Source: Parabacteroides timonensis
GTDB taxonomy: Bacteria; Bacteroidota; Bacteroidia; Bacteroidales; Tannerellaceae
Direction of reading: 5' to 3'
Length of the DNA: 64,000 nucleotides
Assembly: GCF_900128505.1 (NCBI RefSeq)
Contig: NZ_LT669941.1
Location: forward strand, 197,934-261,933
Part shown: one piece after another, positions 1 to 7,891 of the stretch
Layout of the letters: every line of letters begins with the position of its first letter
Numbering within the stretch: position 1 is the stretch's first letter
Made by a program: the position numbers and the translations under genes
Notes under the pieces: model-generated
Seen by the model: only the letters and a program-made list of their open reading frames with translations
The model's database searches: none
Told to the model about the DNA's origin: nothing

Positions 1-1
1 T

Positions 2-307
2 ATGCGTGGTATCGGGAGCGTGACAGGAACGGGAGAGAACCCAAAAACACCTGTTCAGGCATTCGGGTTGGTTGTTCCGGTGACGGGTGCCGGTGTCACA
101 TTGGAACTGACGCTGGATGACGGGCGTATCTTTACGATGAAGCCGTCTGAGAGTAGCGGAACGGATCCCGGCACGTTTACTGCCAAATGGGAAAAGGGAT
201 ATAATTATATCTATAATATCCGTATGCAGGCGCAGGGTATCGAACTGACGGATATACAGGTGGCAGGCTGGAATGATGGCGGTGAATATGATATACCGGT
301 AGAATAA
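2..307 (+). CDS. Fimbrillin-family protein, C-terminal part (cut by window start)
   Basis: The reading frame is open at the left edge, so only the last ~100 residues of a longer protein are seen. The segment has the beta-rich pattern of Bacteroidales fimbrillin/Mfa-like shell proteins: a stretch ending in KWEKGYNYIYNIRMQAQGIEL, then a final strand containing WNDGG, which is how many such proteins finish. It lies 25 bases before a lipoprotein of the same general class and in the same direction, so it probably belongs to one fimbrial or adhesin operon with the next two genes. The role as a surface fimbrial subunit is inferred from the family; no start or signal peptide is visible here. Confidence 0.6.
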   Translation: MRGIGSVTGTGENPKTPVQAFGLVVPVTGAGVTLELTLDDGRIFTMKPSESSGTDPGTFTAKWEKGYNYIYNIRMQAQGIELTDIQVAGWNDGGEYDIPVE

Positions 308-332
308 TGGAACATACATAAAACATTATAAC

Positions 333-1496
333 ATGAAACGATATTTGATCTATCTGATAGGGTTACTGTTTTGTGGATTGCTGATCGGTTGCACAGCCGG
401 TCCGGTGGAGGATATGCCGGAAACGGCGCAGCTGGTGGCAATCAGTTTCGGGAAGCCCGACCTGGGTATCCCGGTCGTCCTGACCCGTGCAGATGAAACG
501 GTAACGCCAGCCCCGGAACCGGCCTTCTTACCCGCAGGTGCGACCGTGCGTATCAGCGGCTATCTGAGAGGAGAGGCGGGTACGTCTACCTCTCCTGTAT
601 CTTTTGCAACGGCTGCCCCTTCGTTTGAAGTGACCTATGTGGTGGAAGCGGACGGTTCTTTATCTCCCTGTGTGGTGGATGATACCGGAACGGAGCTTCC
701 CGGAAATGCCGGAGAACTGATCGTAAGGGGAGGTGTCTATGATTTTTATGCCGTTTCCCCAGCCCGAAAGCCGGTGAAAGATGCCGATAATCGTTATACA
801 ATGACCGCTCTTCCTCATAAGGAAGACATAATGACCTCTTTTGCCCGTGAGGTTACGATCTCGCGTACTTCGCGTGTGGTGGAGCTGGAAACCTTCCGCA
901 GGCAATGTGCGCTTCTGGTGTTCAATGTCGCCCCTTCGCCGGGTAACGCACTCGCGTTTGAACAACTATTCGGAACGAAGCTGGTATTGAGCAATATCTC
1001 TTCTTCCGGTGCCGGTCTGATCATCGGTGCCGATACGGGAATATCCCCGACCGGCGGTGAAGGCGGTGCGGAGACGGAGGTGTTATTCGGTAGCGACGAG
1101 TTTGTTCCTGTGGAAGAAGGTTCCGATCCGAAGAATATGAAACTGAACAAGGCGAAAGGAGTTATCCTTCCTAAAAACGACCTGCCTTTCGAGGTGGAGA
1201 TCAGCGTACAGAGGGATAACGAGACAGCCACCCTGAAAGCGACCGTCGACAAACGGATCACTTTCGATGCGGGCAAACGGTATGTATTTACCCTGGAAGT
1301 AAGGAACGACGAAAGCCGTTTGAATCTGAGGGTATTGGCATGGAACGCCGTTCCTTTTTCCGACGGAAATGTGGGAGGTCCCGATAAACCTTATCCTGAC
1401 CCCGATATCCATCAGGGGATTGGTGTCGTGATGACTGTGGCAAGTTGGAAGAATATCATCTGGAGCGGAAACGGAGAAGTCGGAAACGGAGAATAA
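333..1496 (+). CDS. Fimbrillin (Mfa-like) family lipoprotein
   Basis: A 387-residue protein with a clear lipoprotein signal peptide: basic MKR start, hydrophobic core, then a lipobox ending LLIGC at about residue 20. The mature part is beta-rich and has an RISGYLRG block followed by YDFYAVSPARKPV, a pattern typical of the Mfa-like/fimbrillin families that form surface fimbriae in Bacteroidales. It ends with a strand containing LRVLAWNAVPFSDGNVGG, resembling the end of the preceding protein. It sits in a tight same-strand cluster with genes at 2 and 1516. It is probably exported and lipidated, then processed for fimbrial assembly; whether it is a shaft, tip or anchor protein cannot be told. 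Confidence 0.7.
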   Translation: MKRYLIYLIGLLFCGLLIGCTAGPVEDMPETAQLVAISFGKPDLGIPVVLTRADETVTPAPEPAFLPAGATVRISGYLRGEAGTSTSPVSFATAAPSFEVTYVVEADGSLSPCVVDDTGTELPGNAGELIVRGGVYDFYAVSPARKPVKDADNRYTMTALPHKEDIMTSFAREVTISRTSRVVELETFRRQCALLVFNVAPSPGNALAFEQLFGTKLVLSNISSSGAGLIIGADTGISPTGGEGGAETEVLFGSDEFVPVEEGSDPKNMKLNKAKGVILPKNDLPFEVEISVQRDNETATLKATVDKRITFDAGKRYVFTLEVRNDESRLNLRVLAWNAVPFSDGNVGGPDKPYPDPDIHQGIGVVMTVASWKNIIWSGNGEVGNGE

Positions 1497-1515
1497 TGTA
1501 AGAAACAATACGACA

Positions 1516-4386
1516 ATGAAACGGATGAGTGAAATAAAGAACGGACTTCGGTTTAGCCTGTTTGTCTGGGCTGTCTTTTATTTTTTATCAGGTTGCACGC
1601 AGACGGAAGTGGTGGATGAACCGCAGTTGCCTAAAGGAGGTAAAGAAGTTCAGGCGACGTTTCACCTGAATGTGCTGGCGAACCGGGACTCTCAGACACG
1701 TAGCATCGCGTTTACAGCCGATGGTACGATTGAAACGGACTCCATTCCGGTAAATCCGAAAGATACAGTTAAGACCAAGGCGGCCGACCAGTTGCCCGAA
1801 GGGGAGGATAGCCGGATCGCTCATCTATGGATCGGTCAGTATGATGCGGATGGCAATTGTATCTTCAACCAGTATTTTTCTGTAATAACCGGTAACGAGG
1901 TGGATGTCCGTTTGAAAGATAGCGGAGGCAAGGAACATCATATCTGGTTTGTAGCGAATACCTGTGACCTGAAAAAGATCGAAACCGAAGCGGCTTTGCA
2001 GAAACATGTGTTGACGTATTCATCAGAAGGAGACGGTCTGCCTTCAAACCGATTGTGCGAGATGGTGGGTTCATGGAGTGGTCCTATCGATGTGGGAGGT
2101 GTAGAAAATATCCATGTGGATTTGACGCGGTTGGCGGCAAAAATATCATTTGCCTATCTGATCGGAGGAACAGACTTCTCATTTACTCCAACGTCGGTGA
2201 CATTGAACTCCGTACCGGACAGATATCAGATCAAAGCTCCGGTAAATCAGTTGACGGCCGATATGATTTATAAAACATATAACGGAACTGCCGGTAAGGA
2301 CGGTGCTACGATGTATTGGTACTTGCCTGAGAATATGGCCGGTACGGTAAGCGGTGAGAATGCTGTCAAGTCAGATAAGAAGAAAACGGGTAAAGGGGTG
2401 ACGAATGCCACTTATATAGAACTGACCGGTCAGGCGGTGCAGTCCGGAGTGACTTATGAGAATGTCCGTTTCCGTTTTTATCCGGGCAGCAATGAGAATA
2501 ATTACGATATCGAACGTAACTCTCATTATACGATGAATGTCACATTGGCGGGTATAGATATAACCGACGAACGTATCACGGTGGGTACGATTCCTCCGGT
2601 CGAGATCACTCCGGGGAATATGCCTGCGGGGGTAGGCGGTGAAAAGGAGTTACAGATCACGGCTCGTCCGGGACAGCCATGGATGATTAAATTGCCGGAC
2701 TGGCTGTCGGCACAGGTAAAAGATAAAAATCTTACAGTACCCGTAAGTGGTAGTATTTCCTATCAAGGCCCTGCTCAACTACTGTTTAAGGCGGAAACAG
2801 CCAATCCCAAAGCGGAAACCCGTACTTTTTCTTTTCCTCTTACTATAACGGGTGAAGAACAAACGATAGAGATTGTACAGGACGGTTCGACTTTGGAGGC
2901 TGGCGGTTCGATATCTCTTGGTGCCGTTTCCGGTTCGGAGGGCAGTTCTACTTTTACGGCAACGAAAGGTTTGCCGTGGCGTGCTGTCCTGTCGGATGGA
3001 AGTTGGTTGACCTGGGCATCAACCAATCCGGGAATCGGCGGTGATGCGGCCACAGGTGAAAGCCAGAATTTGATAGTAAAAGCTACGGCCAGTAATCCGT
3101 ATGCAAAGGGACGCTCGGTAAATATAACGGTGGAAGGAGGGGAGTCGATCGGAAGTGTGGATTATCACAATCTTCAAAAGAATATATCGGTTAAACAGGC
3201 AGCTTCTACGATACAAGGGTCAGAAGTAGAGGTGGAGCCGGAAGCGGCCAATGCTCAATCATCATCCTTTATCGCTACCCCCGGCTTAGTTTGGGTAGCA
3301 AAGGTGACGAATGGTGATTGGATCTCTTTTTCGGGGGCAACATCAGGCAGTCCCACAACAGGAAGTGCCCAGAGTGTTTCATTTGATGTAATGGTGAATC
3401 CGACAGCCTCCCAACGGAGCGGTGCGATCACAGTTCGGGCAGGTGATGAAACCGAAGGTCCGACAGGTGTGATAACGATAAAGCAGAAAGCTTCATCGCT
3501 AACAGCTTCCGGTGACAAAACAACATTGGAAGCAACAGCCGATGACAGTGGTGCACTAACGTATCAGGCAACTAAAGGATTACCTTTGTCTATTACCCAT
3601 CCTGAGTGGTTAACTCTGATAACACCCAAATCGGAAACTGCGACCGGTGGTGAACAGATACTTGAATATAGAACAAGCAATCTGAATTTAAACGGTACAA
3701 ACAATAAAGGTAACATATCGGTAACAGCCGGAGAAATGACTGCAAATGTGGCGGTCGAACAAGAAGCATCCGTTTTTAGCACTACCAATGGAGCAGCGAC
3801 AATATCCGCGACCGGAGGAAACACTAGTGGTTCTGTTACTGCTACTACCGGTTTGGCATGGACTATATCTCCAGAAGCACATAATGGCATAACCGTGAGT
3901 CCGACCAGTGGTACCGGTAATAAAGATTTAACTTTTACAGGAACTGCTAATACCGGTGCTATACGTACGGGAACATTTAATGTAACGGTTACGGGTGCAA
4001 GTCCTGCACGTACGATATCAGTCAGTGCTACACAGGCGGCAGGAGAAGTTTATATCGGAGCTTATATAGGTGATCTTCATGTTTGTAAGACAGATGATGG
4101 ATATTGTAATTGGGGTACAGCGAATAGTAATTGTAACAATTCGACAAAGGAAGGGTTTGATGATTGGCGTTTGCCTACACTATCGGAGATGCAAACTATG
4201 TATACAAATATAGGTAAGTTACAGTCTGTAAAAGGGTTCAAAGCACTAGATACGATCAATTATTATTGGAGTGGCACGTCCGCCGCAAGTGGCAAACACT
4301 ATATATTGTTTTTCAAAGGGGGAGGCACCTCTAGCTACAGCGACCACGGCAAATATAATGTTCGTTGCGTCAGGGACAAAAAATAG
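1516..4386 (+). CDS. BACON-repeat lipoprotein with C-terminal DWRLPT domain
   Basis: A 956-residue secreted lipoprotein; the signal peptide ends FLSGC near residue 27. Residues ~30-360 resemble the DUF4906/fimbrillin-like head, with the YLPENMAGT and NNYDIERNSHYTMNV blocks. They are followed by about five BACON-type Ig-like repeats of ~85-95 residues, each recognised by a T-x-G-L-x-W-x-x-x core such as KGLPWRAVLSDGSWLTW, PGLVWVAKVTNGDWISF and TGLAWTISPEA. The last ~110 residues carry FDDWRLPTLSEM and YYWSGTSAASG, the hallmark of DUF1566/FISUMP-type C-terminal domains. BACON repeats are thought to bind glycans or mucin. The protein is probably the surface-exposed tip or adhesin of the cluster. 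A degraded copy of part of its N-terminal region lies at 5911-5975. Confidence 0.8.
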   Translation: MKRMSEIKNGLRFSLFVWAVFYFLSGCTQTEVVDEPQLPKGGKEVQATFHLNVLANRDSQTRSIAFTADGTIETDSIPVNPKDTVKTKAADQLPEGEDSRIAHLWIGQYDADGNCIFNQYFSVITGNEVDVRLKDSGGKEHHIWFVANTCDLKKIETEAALQKHVLTYSSEGDGLPSNRLCEMVGSWSGPIDVGGVENIHVDLTRLAAKISFAYLIGGTDFSFTPTSVTLNSVPDRYQIKAPVNQLTADMIYKTYNGTAGKDGATMYWYLPENMAGTVSGENAVKSDKKKTGKGVTNATYIELTGQAVQSGVTYENVRFRFYPGSNENNYDIERNSHYTMNVTLAGIDITDERITVGTIPPVEITPGNMPAGVGGEKELQITARPGQPWMIKLPDWLSAQVKDKNLTVPVSGSISYQGPAQLLFKAETANPKAETRTFSFPLTITGEEQTIEIVQDGSTLEAGGSISLGAVSGSEGSSTFTATKGLPWRAVLSDGSWLTWASTNPGIGGDAATGESQNLIVKATASNPYAKGRSVNITVEGGESIGSVDYHNLQKNISVKQAASTIQGSEVEVEPEAANAQSSSFIATPGLVWVAKVTNGDWISFSGATSGSPTTGSAQSVSFDVMVNPTASQRSGAITVRAGDETEGPTGVITIKQKASSLTASGDKTTLEATADDSGALTYQATKGLPLSITHPEWLTLITPKSETATGGEQILEYRTSNLNLNGTNNKGNISVTAGEMTANVAVEQEASVFSTTNGAATISATGGNTSGSVTATTGLAWTISPEAHNGITVSPTSGTGNKDLTFTGTANTGAIRTGTFNVTVTGASPARTISVSATQAAGEVYIGAYIGDLHVCKTDDGYCNWGTANSNCNNSTKEGFDDWRLPTLSEMQTMYTNIGKLQSVKGFKALDTINYYWSGTSAASGKHYILFFKGGGTSSYSDHGKYNVRCVRDKK

Positions 4387-4572
4387 GTGTACCCAGCCAA
4401 TTTGTCAATAAATGATGGTCTGTATACCGAGGTTTGGAGGGCGATAGAATACCCCTATGACAGAGAGTGCAGAAAATGGTTCATCGGTAAAGAGTGTTCA
4501 AGCACATTTACCAAACCGTGCTCCGGTGCTTCCCCGGAATGTGGGAGGTGTAAGAAAGAAGAAAAAAGAAAC

Positions 4573-4600
4573 CCTGCCCGGGGAGCGGTCGGGCGGTTTT
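4573..4600 (+). terminator. Possible terminator after adhesin cluster
   Basis: A GC-rich hairpin (GCCCG ... CGGGC, with neighbouring CC/GG pairs) is followed by GGTTTT and preceded by an A/G-rich run. It lies ~190 bases after the BACON protein stop and just before the next gene. The 4387-4572 stretch between shows no convincing gene. Confidence 0.4.
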
Positions 4601-4623
4601 AATAAACTAAATAAACTACTATT

Positions 4624-5415
4624 ATGGCAGACATAAAGACAAATTATGTATGGTCGTTCGATCTCATAGAGAACACAATGACCAAAGATGTCAAGGAAGA
4701 TTTCGTAGCCTCTGTGCGTACGCAGAAGTCGATGACGATAGATGATATCGCCAGTCAGATTGCGTTGGAACGTACGGAGTATCGGATCGACACCATCAAA
4801 AATATCCATACGCTGATCGACGAGAAAATCCGTCAATTGGTGTGTTCGGGTTATACGGTGGTGACAAATTCGGCGCAATACGCTCCTTCGCTTCCCGGTG
4901 TTTTCACCGGCGATAAAGGGGTAATCGATCCGAATGTAAATAAATGTGCGGTCAACCTCACCCCATCGCAAGCCTTGCGTGCGGAGGTGGCGAAGGTTGA
5001 ACCGAAGTTCTCCGGCACCGTCCGTCGTATGGGTGGTGCCCGTATCTCGCTGGTGCTCGACGTGGCAACCGGCAAGACCGACGGCACGATCACACCGGGT
5101 GGCATGCTGGACGTGACAGGCACCAAGATCCGCAGCATCAATGCCGATGGTACCGGCCTGGGTACGGTGAAACTGCTTAAAGCCTCCGGCCAGTCGGTGG
5201 CCGCCAGCTTCACCCAACTGGGTATCAACGACCCGAGCCGCCTGATGTTCACCCTTCCGGCAGACCTTGCCAATGGCGAATACCAGTTGGTCATTGAAAC
5301 TTGGTTTAGTACCACCAGCACGTTGCTAAAGGAAATGCGCACCTTGGCTTATCCGCTGCCGCTTGTTGTCGGTAGTGGTGGCAGTGGCGGCGACGACCGT
5401 CCCGAAATCGAGTAA
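4624..5415 (+). CDS. HU/IHF-like DNA-binding protein with DUF4469 Ig-like domain
   Basis: A 263-residue protein with two parts. Residues ~1-125 match the Bacteroides-type IHF/HU-like DNA-binding domain (VWSFDLIENTMTKDVKEDF start, then repeated DDIASQIALERTEYR and IDEKIRQLV helices). Residues ~130-245 form a DUF4469-type Ig-like domain (LDVTGTKIRSINADG, GEYQLVIETWFS). The tail is a Gly/Ser-rich linker and acidic end. The family is common in Bacteroidales, often next to HU genes as here (next gene at 5580). Its role is presumed nucleoid-associated or regulatory; the Ig-like domain's function is unknown. Confidence 0.8.
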   Translation: MADIKTNYVWSFDLIENTMTKDVKEDFVASVRTQKSMTIDDIASQIALERTEYRIDTIKNIHTLIDEKIRQLVCSGYTVVTNSAQYAPSLPGVFTGDKGVIDPNVNKCAVNLTPSQALRAEVAKVEPKFSGTVRRMGGARISLVLDVATGKTDGTITPGGMLDVTGTKIRSINADGTGLGTVKLLKASGQSVAASFTQLGINDPSRLMFTLPADLANGEYQLVIETWFSTTSTLLKEMRTLAYPLPLVVGSGGSGGDDRPEIE

Positions 5416-5420
5416 TCCTC

Positions 5421-5527
5421 CTCATGGAGCATGAGCCGTTCCCCTCATGCTTTGTGAGCCGAGGCACTCATGTTACGTGAGGCGAAGCGCTCATAGGGCA
5501 TGAGGCTATCGGTTCATATACTATGAG
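5421..5527. repeat. Tandem array of five short hairpin units
   Basis: Five units begin at about 5421, 5443, 5467, 5490 and 5514, spaced 22-24 bases. Each has the form CTCATG, 3-5 bases, then CATGAG or GTGAG, so each can fold as a small hairpin; GCC/GGC follows in most units. The array fills the gap between the DUF4469 gene and the HU gene. It could be mRNA stem-loops or a protein-binding array. Confidence 0.6.
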
Positions 5528-5579
5528 TAGGACGCACTTTTTTATGTCTTCATAAATTTAGTATAACAAACAGATCATT

Positions 5580-5855
5580 ATGAACAAAGCAGATTTTATC
5601 AGCAAACTGGCTGTGGAGATGAATACTTCGCAGCAGCAATCACGTGAATTTATGAAAGCTTTTCAGGTAGTGTTAACAAAAGCAATGAAACAAGATACTC
5701 CTGTTATGCTTCAAGGTTTCGGTGCTTTTACTCCATGGTCGCAAAAAGAGCGTATCGGCCGTAATCCCCATACCGGTATCTCTTGTGCAATACCGGCACG
5801 TACGAGTGTCAAGTTTAAACCAGGAAAGTTTTTACTCAAAGAGTTAAACTCTTGA
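5580..5855 (+). CDS. HU-family DNA-binding protein
   Basis: A 91-residue protein of standard HU length. It has the helical start MNKADFISKLAVEMN, the dimer-core QGFGAFTPW strand, and the GRNPHTG beta-arm motif that inserts in the minor groove, ending with a VKFKPGKFLLKEL C-terminal strand. It is a nucleoid protein that bends DNA non-specifically. It stands alone downstream of the hairpin array. A truncated relative of the same gene is found at 7134-7268, on the other side of an Rpn-type nuclease gene, so this locus has probably been duplicated and rearranged. Confidence 0.9.
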   Translation: MNKADFISKLAVEMNTSQQQSREFMKAFQVVLTKAMKQDTPVMLQGFGAFTPWSQKERIGRNPHTGISCAIPARTSVKFKPGKFLLKELNS

Positions 5856-5910
5856 AAAGGCAAGTACACAGAGGGTAGTGGTACAGGATTTTAATTTGCA
5901 GGATTTTAAT

Positions 5911-5975
5911 GTACGATCGAAACGGATTCCATTCCGGCAAGTCCGAAAGATACGGTTAAGACAAAAGCGACCGAC
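5911..5975 (+). pseudogene. Remnant of an adhesin-type lipoprotein gene
   Basis: This 65-bp stretch aligns with 1724-1788 inside the BACON lipoprotein, with roughly 9 differences by eye. Most changes are at third positions: one copy reads TIETDSIPVNPKDTVKTKA and the other TIETDSIPASPKDTVKTKA, then a stop at 5976. No start or further coding is seen, so this is debris of a paralogue rather than a gene. Confidence 0.65.
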
Positions 5976-6137
5976 TGAAAGGCAGCGGTGAGAGAACCGT
6001 GTCAGGTGAATATATAAGAACAGATAAAAGCGATCTTTGATATATTGAGGGTTTGAAGAAAAATAGTAAGGTAAGCTGTAAGTGATATCGATTGGAATTG
6101 ATTACATTTGCATGTGAACGATTAATCGTATTGCCTT

Positions 6138-7004
6138 ATGAAAGATAATTACATCCGTTTCGACTGGGCCATAAAGAGGCTTCTGCGGCAAAAAGCCAAT
6201 TTCGGAGTGCTGGAAGGTTTACTGACCGTGCTGCTGGATGAAAAGGTGGAGATCATCGAACTGCTGGAAAGCGAAGGCAACCAGCAAACCCTTGACGACA
6301 AATTCAACCGGGTAGACATCAAGGCTAAAAACAGCAAAGGAGAGATCATCATTGTGGAGGTGCAGAACACTCGTGAACTGACTTTCCTGGAACGTATCCT
6401 CTATGGTGTGGCAAAAGCCATTACCGAGCATATCTCTTTGGGTGATAGTTATTACGAGGTGAAGAAAATCTACTCCGTAAATATTCTTTACTTCGATATC
6501 GGCAAGGGAAACGATTATCTGTATCATGGGCAGAATATCTTTACCGGCGTACATACCGGTGATCGTCTGGAAGTGAGTGTAAAGGAAAAAGATGTCCTGG
6601 TGCATAAGCTGCCGGCGGAAATTTTTCCGGAGTACTTTCTGATTCGTGTGAACGAGTTCAACCAGGTGGCTGTCACTCCGTTGGAGGAATGGATAGAATA
6701 TTTGAAAGACGGAACCATCCGTGCCGATACCACCGCTCCCGGTTTGAAGGAGGCTCGTGAAAAGTTACTCTATCACAATATGAGCGACGAGGAACGCCGC
6801 GCCTACGACGAACACCTCAGCGATATCATGATACAAAATGATGCGTTGGACGGAGCCAAGTTGGAAGGCCGGATGGAAGGACGTATGGAAGGTGAACTTC
6901 TTAAACAAAGAGAGATCGCAACCAACATGAAGCAGTTAGGTGCGGATATTCAGTTTATTTCGCAGGTAACCGGTTTGACTGCCGAAGAAATAGGTAAACT
7001 GTAA
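6138..7004 (+). CDS. Rpn-family recombination-promoting nuclease (PD-(D/E)XK)
   Basis: A 288-residue protein matching the Rpn/TIGR01784 family of PD-(D/E)XK nucleases. The start FDWAIKRLLRQKANFGVLEG is typical. The core has a DIKAKNSKGEIIIVEVQN block in which the D and the E-x-Q act as the metal-binding catalytic residues, followed by RILYGVAKAI. The C-terminal third is a charged helical tail with a short duplicated GRMEG sequence. Family members promote RecA-independent recombination or DNA degradation, and many are linked to phage defence. A strong terminator follows at 7034. It sits between an HU gene and an HU fragment. Confidence 0.85.
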   Translation: MKDNYIRFDWAIKRLLRQKANFGVLEGLLTVLLDEKVEIIELLESEGNQQTLDDKFNRVDIKAKNSKGEIIIVEVQNTRELTFLERILYGVAKAITEHISLGDSYYEVKKIYSVNILYFDIGKGNDYLYHGQNIFTGVHTGDRLEVSVKEKDVLVHKLPAEIFPEYFLIRVNEFNQVAVTPLEEWIEYLKDGTIRADTTAPGLKEAREKLLYHNMSDEERRAYDEHLSDIMIQNDALDGAKLEGRMEGRMEGELLKQREIATNMKQLGADIQFISQVTGLTAEEIGKL

Positions 7005-7033
7005 CATACTGTAGAAGACTATTTATCTTTAAA

Positions 7034-7073
7034 CCCTCAATATCTCAAACAGAGAGATATTGAGGGCTTTTTT
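7034..7073 (+). terminator. Rho-independent terminator after Rpn nuclease
   Basis: A perfect 13-bp stem (CCCTCAATATCTC, loop AAACAGA, GAGATATTGAGGG) is followed by CTTTTTTA. It begins 29 bases after the nuclease stop. Confidence 0.92.
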
Positions 7074-7133
7074 ATGCCCTCACAAAGAAAGTAAAGTTAA
7101 AAACGATAATGATAACATTTTAAACAACTGATT

Positions 7134-7268
7134 ATGAACAAAGTAAAATTAGTAAACGAATTAGCGGAAAAGATGAATATCATGCAAGAGCAGTCGCGCC
7201 AATTTGTCAATGTCTTTCAGAAAATATTAATGGAAGTGATCAAGCAGGAGACTCCTGTCATGCCCTAA
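7134..7268 (+). pseudogene. Truncated HU-family gene
   Basis: The ATG at 7134 starts a 44-residue frame (MNKVKLVNELAEKMN..., EQSRQFVNVFQ, KQETPVMP) that follows the N-terminal half of the HU protein at 5580 (MNKADFISKLAVEMN, QQSREFMKAFQ, KQDTPVML). It breaks off exactly where the QGFGAF core should begin, and a TAA follows. The DNA-binding arm is missing, so the product should not work as HU. The break marks a deletion or insertion junction near 7262. Confidence 0.75.
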
Positions 7269-7324
7269 GTCTGTATTTGATTTCCCTCAATAGATTATTC
7301 ATTCAACGCCTATCAGAAATACCC

Positions 7325-7810
7325 ATGAAGAAGCAAAACAAATTAGAAGCATTATTCCCCAATGGGAAAGTGCCGGACGCAAAAGCCTTTAACCGAAGCC
7401 TCGACAAAATGTCGAAAGAAGGTCGTAACCATTTCCATGAAAAGATCTACAAAATAGCCTTCACCGTCTGGTGCACCTTACCTAAGAAGCATCAGAAATT
7501 TATCCGGGAAGTAATCATCCACGACCGCCAGTCATACGTCGATTTTATAATACAAAGAACCGTCATGTCCTGCCTCCGTTGTCCCCTCCGTTACCCTGTT
7601 TTGTTTATCCGAATGCTCCACCTAACCGAAATTGTCGAACGTACCGCACAAACCTCTGTAAATCACATCGCAATGTCCGTCCTGATCTGCTTTCAAATTT
7701 GTGGCAAGATCGGTACGCTTGCCGGACATCTTGGCAAAGATGAGATTGCCTATGAAGAGGCATTAGTGTTGGTGGGGAAGATGACGATTGTAGAGTTTTG
7801 CAGGGGATAG
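7325..7810 (+). CDS. Hypothetical protein
   Basis: I do not recognise this family. The ATG at 7325 gives 161 residues; an in-frame upstream ATG at 7277 is possible but lies in the junction after the HU fragment. The N-terminal ~85 residues are basic and helical (KKQNKLEALFPNGKV, KKHQKFIREVII). The second half is hydrophobic with several cysteines (MSCLRCPLRYPVLF, VLICFQICGKIG). The change of character in the middle could mean a frameshifted or chimeric gene. It lies between HU debris and a Fic gene. Confidence 0.45.
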   Translation: MKKQNKLEALFPNGKVPDAKAFNRSLDKMSKEGRNHFHEKIYKIAFTVWCTLPKKHQKFIREVIIHDRQSYVDFIIQRTVMSCLRCPLRYPVLFIRMLHLTEIVERTAQTSVNHIAMSVLICFQICGKIGTLAGHLGKDEIAYEEALVLVGKMTIVEFCRG

Positions 7811-7866
7811 GTAATTATTGAGATTTTCTTTGTCTGATTTTGTATTGATTGTGCTTTTTTCATATA

Positions 7867-7891
7867 TTTACCGCAAAATATACGGAGATTA
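7867..7891. promoter_or_regulatory. Putative operator before fic gene
   Basis: TTTACCGCAAAATATACGG followed by AGATTA overlaps the Fic start codon. A near-identical block (TTTGCCGTATAGTATGCGG then AGATTA) lies just after the gene at 9020-9044. The CCG ... CGG arms are an imperfect palindrome, as expected for a dimeric repressor. Autoregulation by the Fic protein's winged-helix end is an inference. Confidence 0.45.

Noticed and set aside
4387..4602. 71-aa frame after the BACON gene
   Set aside because: No ATG-supported family, no ribosome site, and it runs into the terminator-like hairpin; treated as non-coding.
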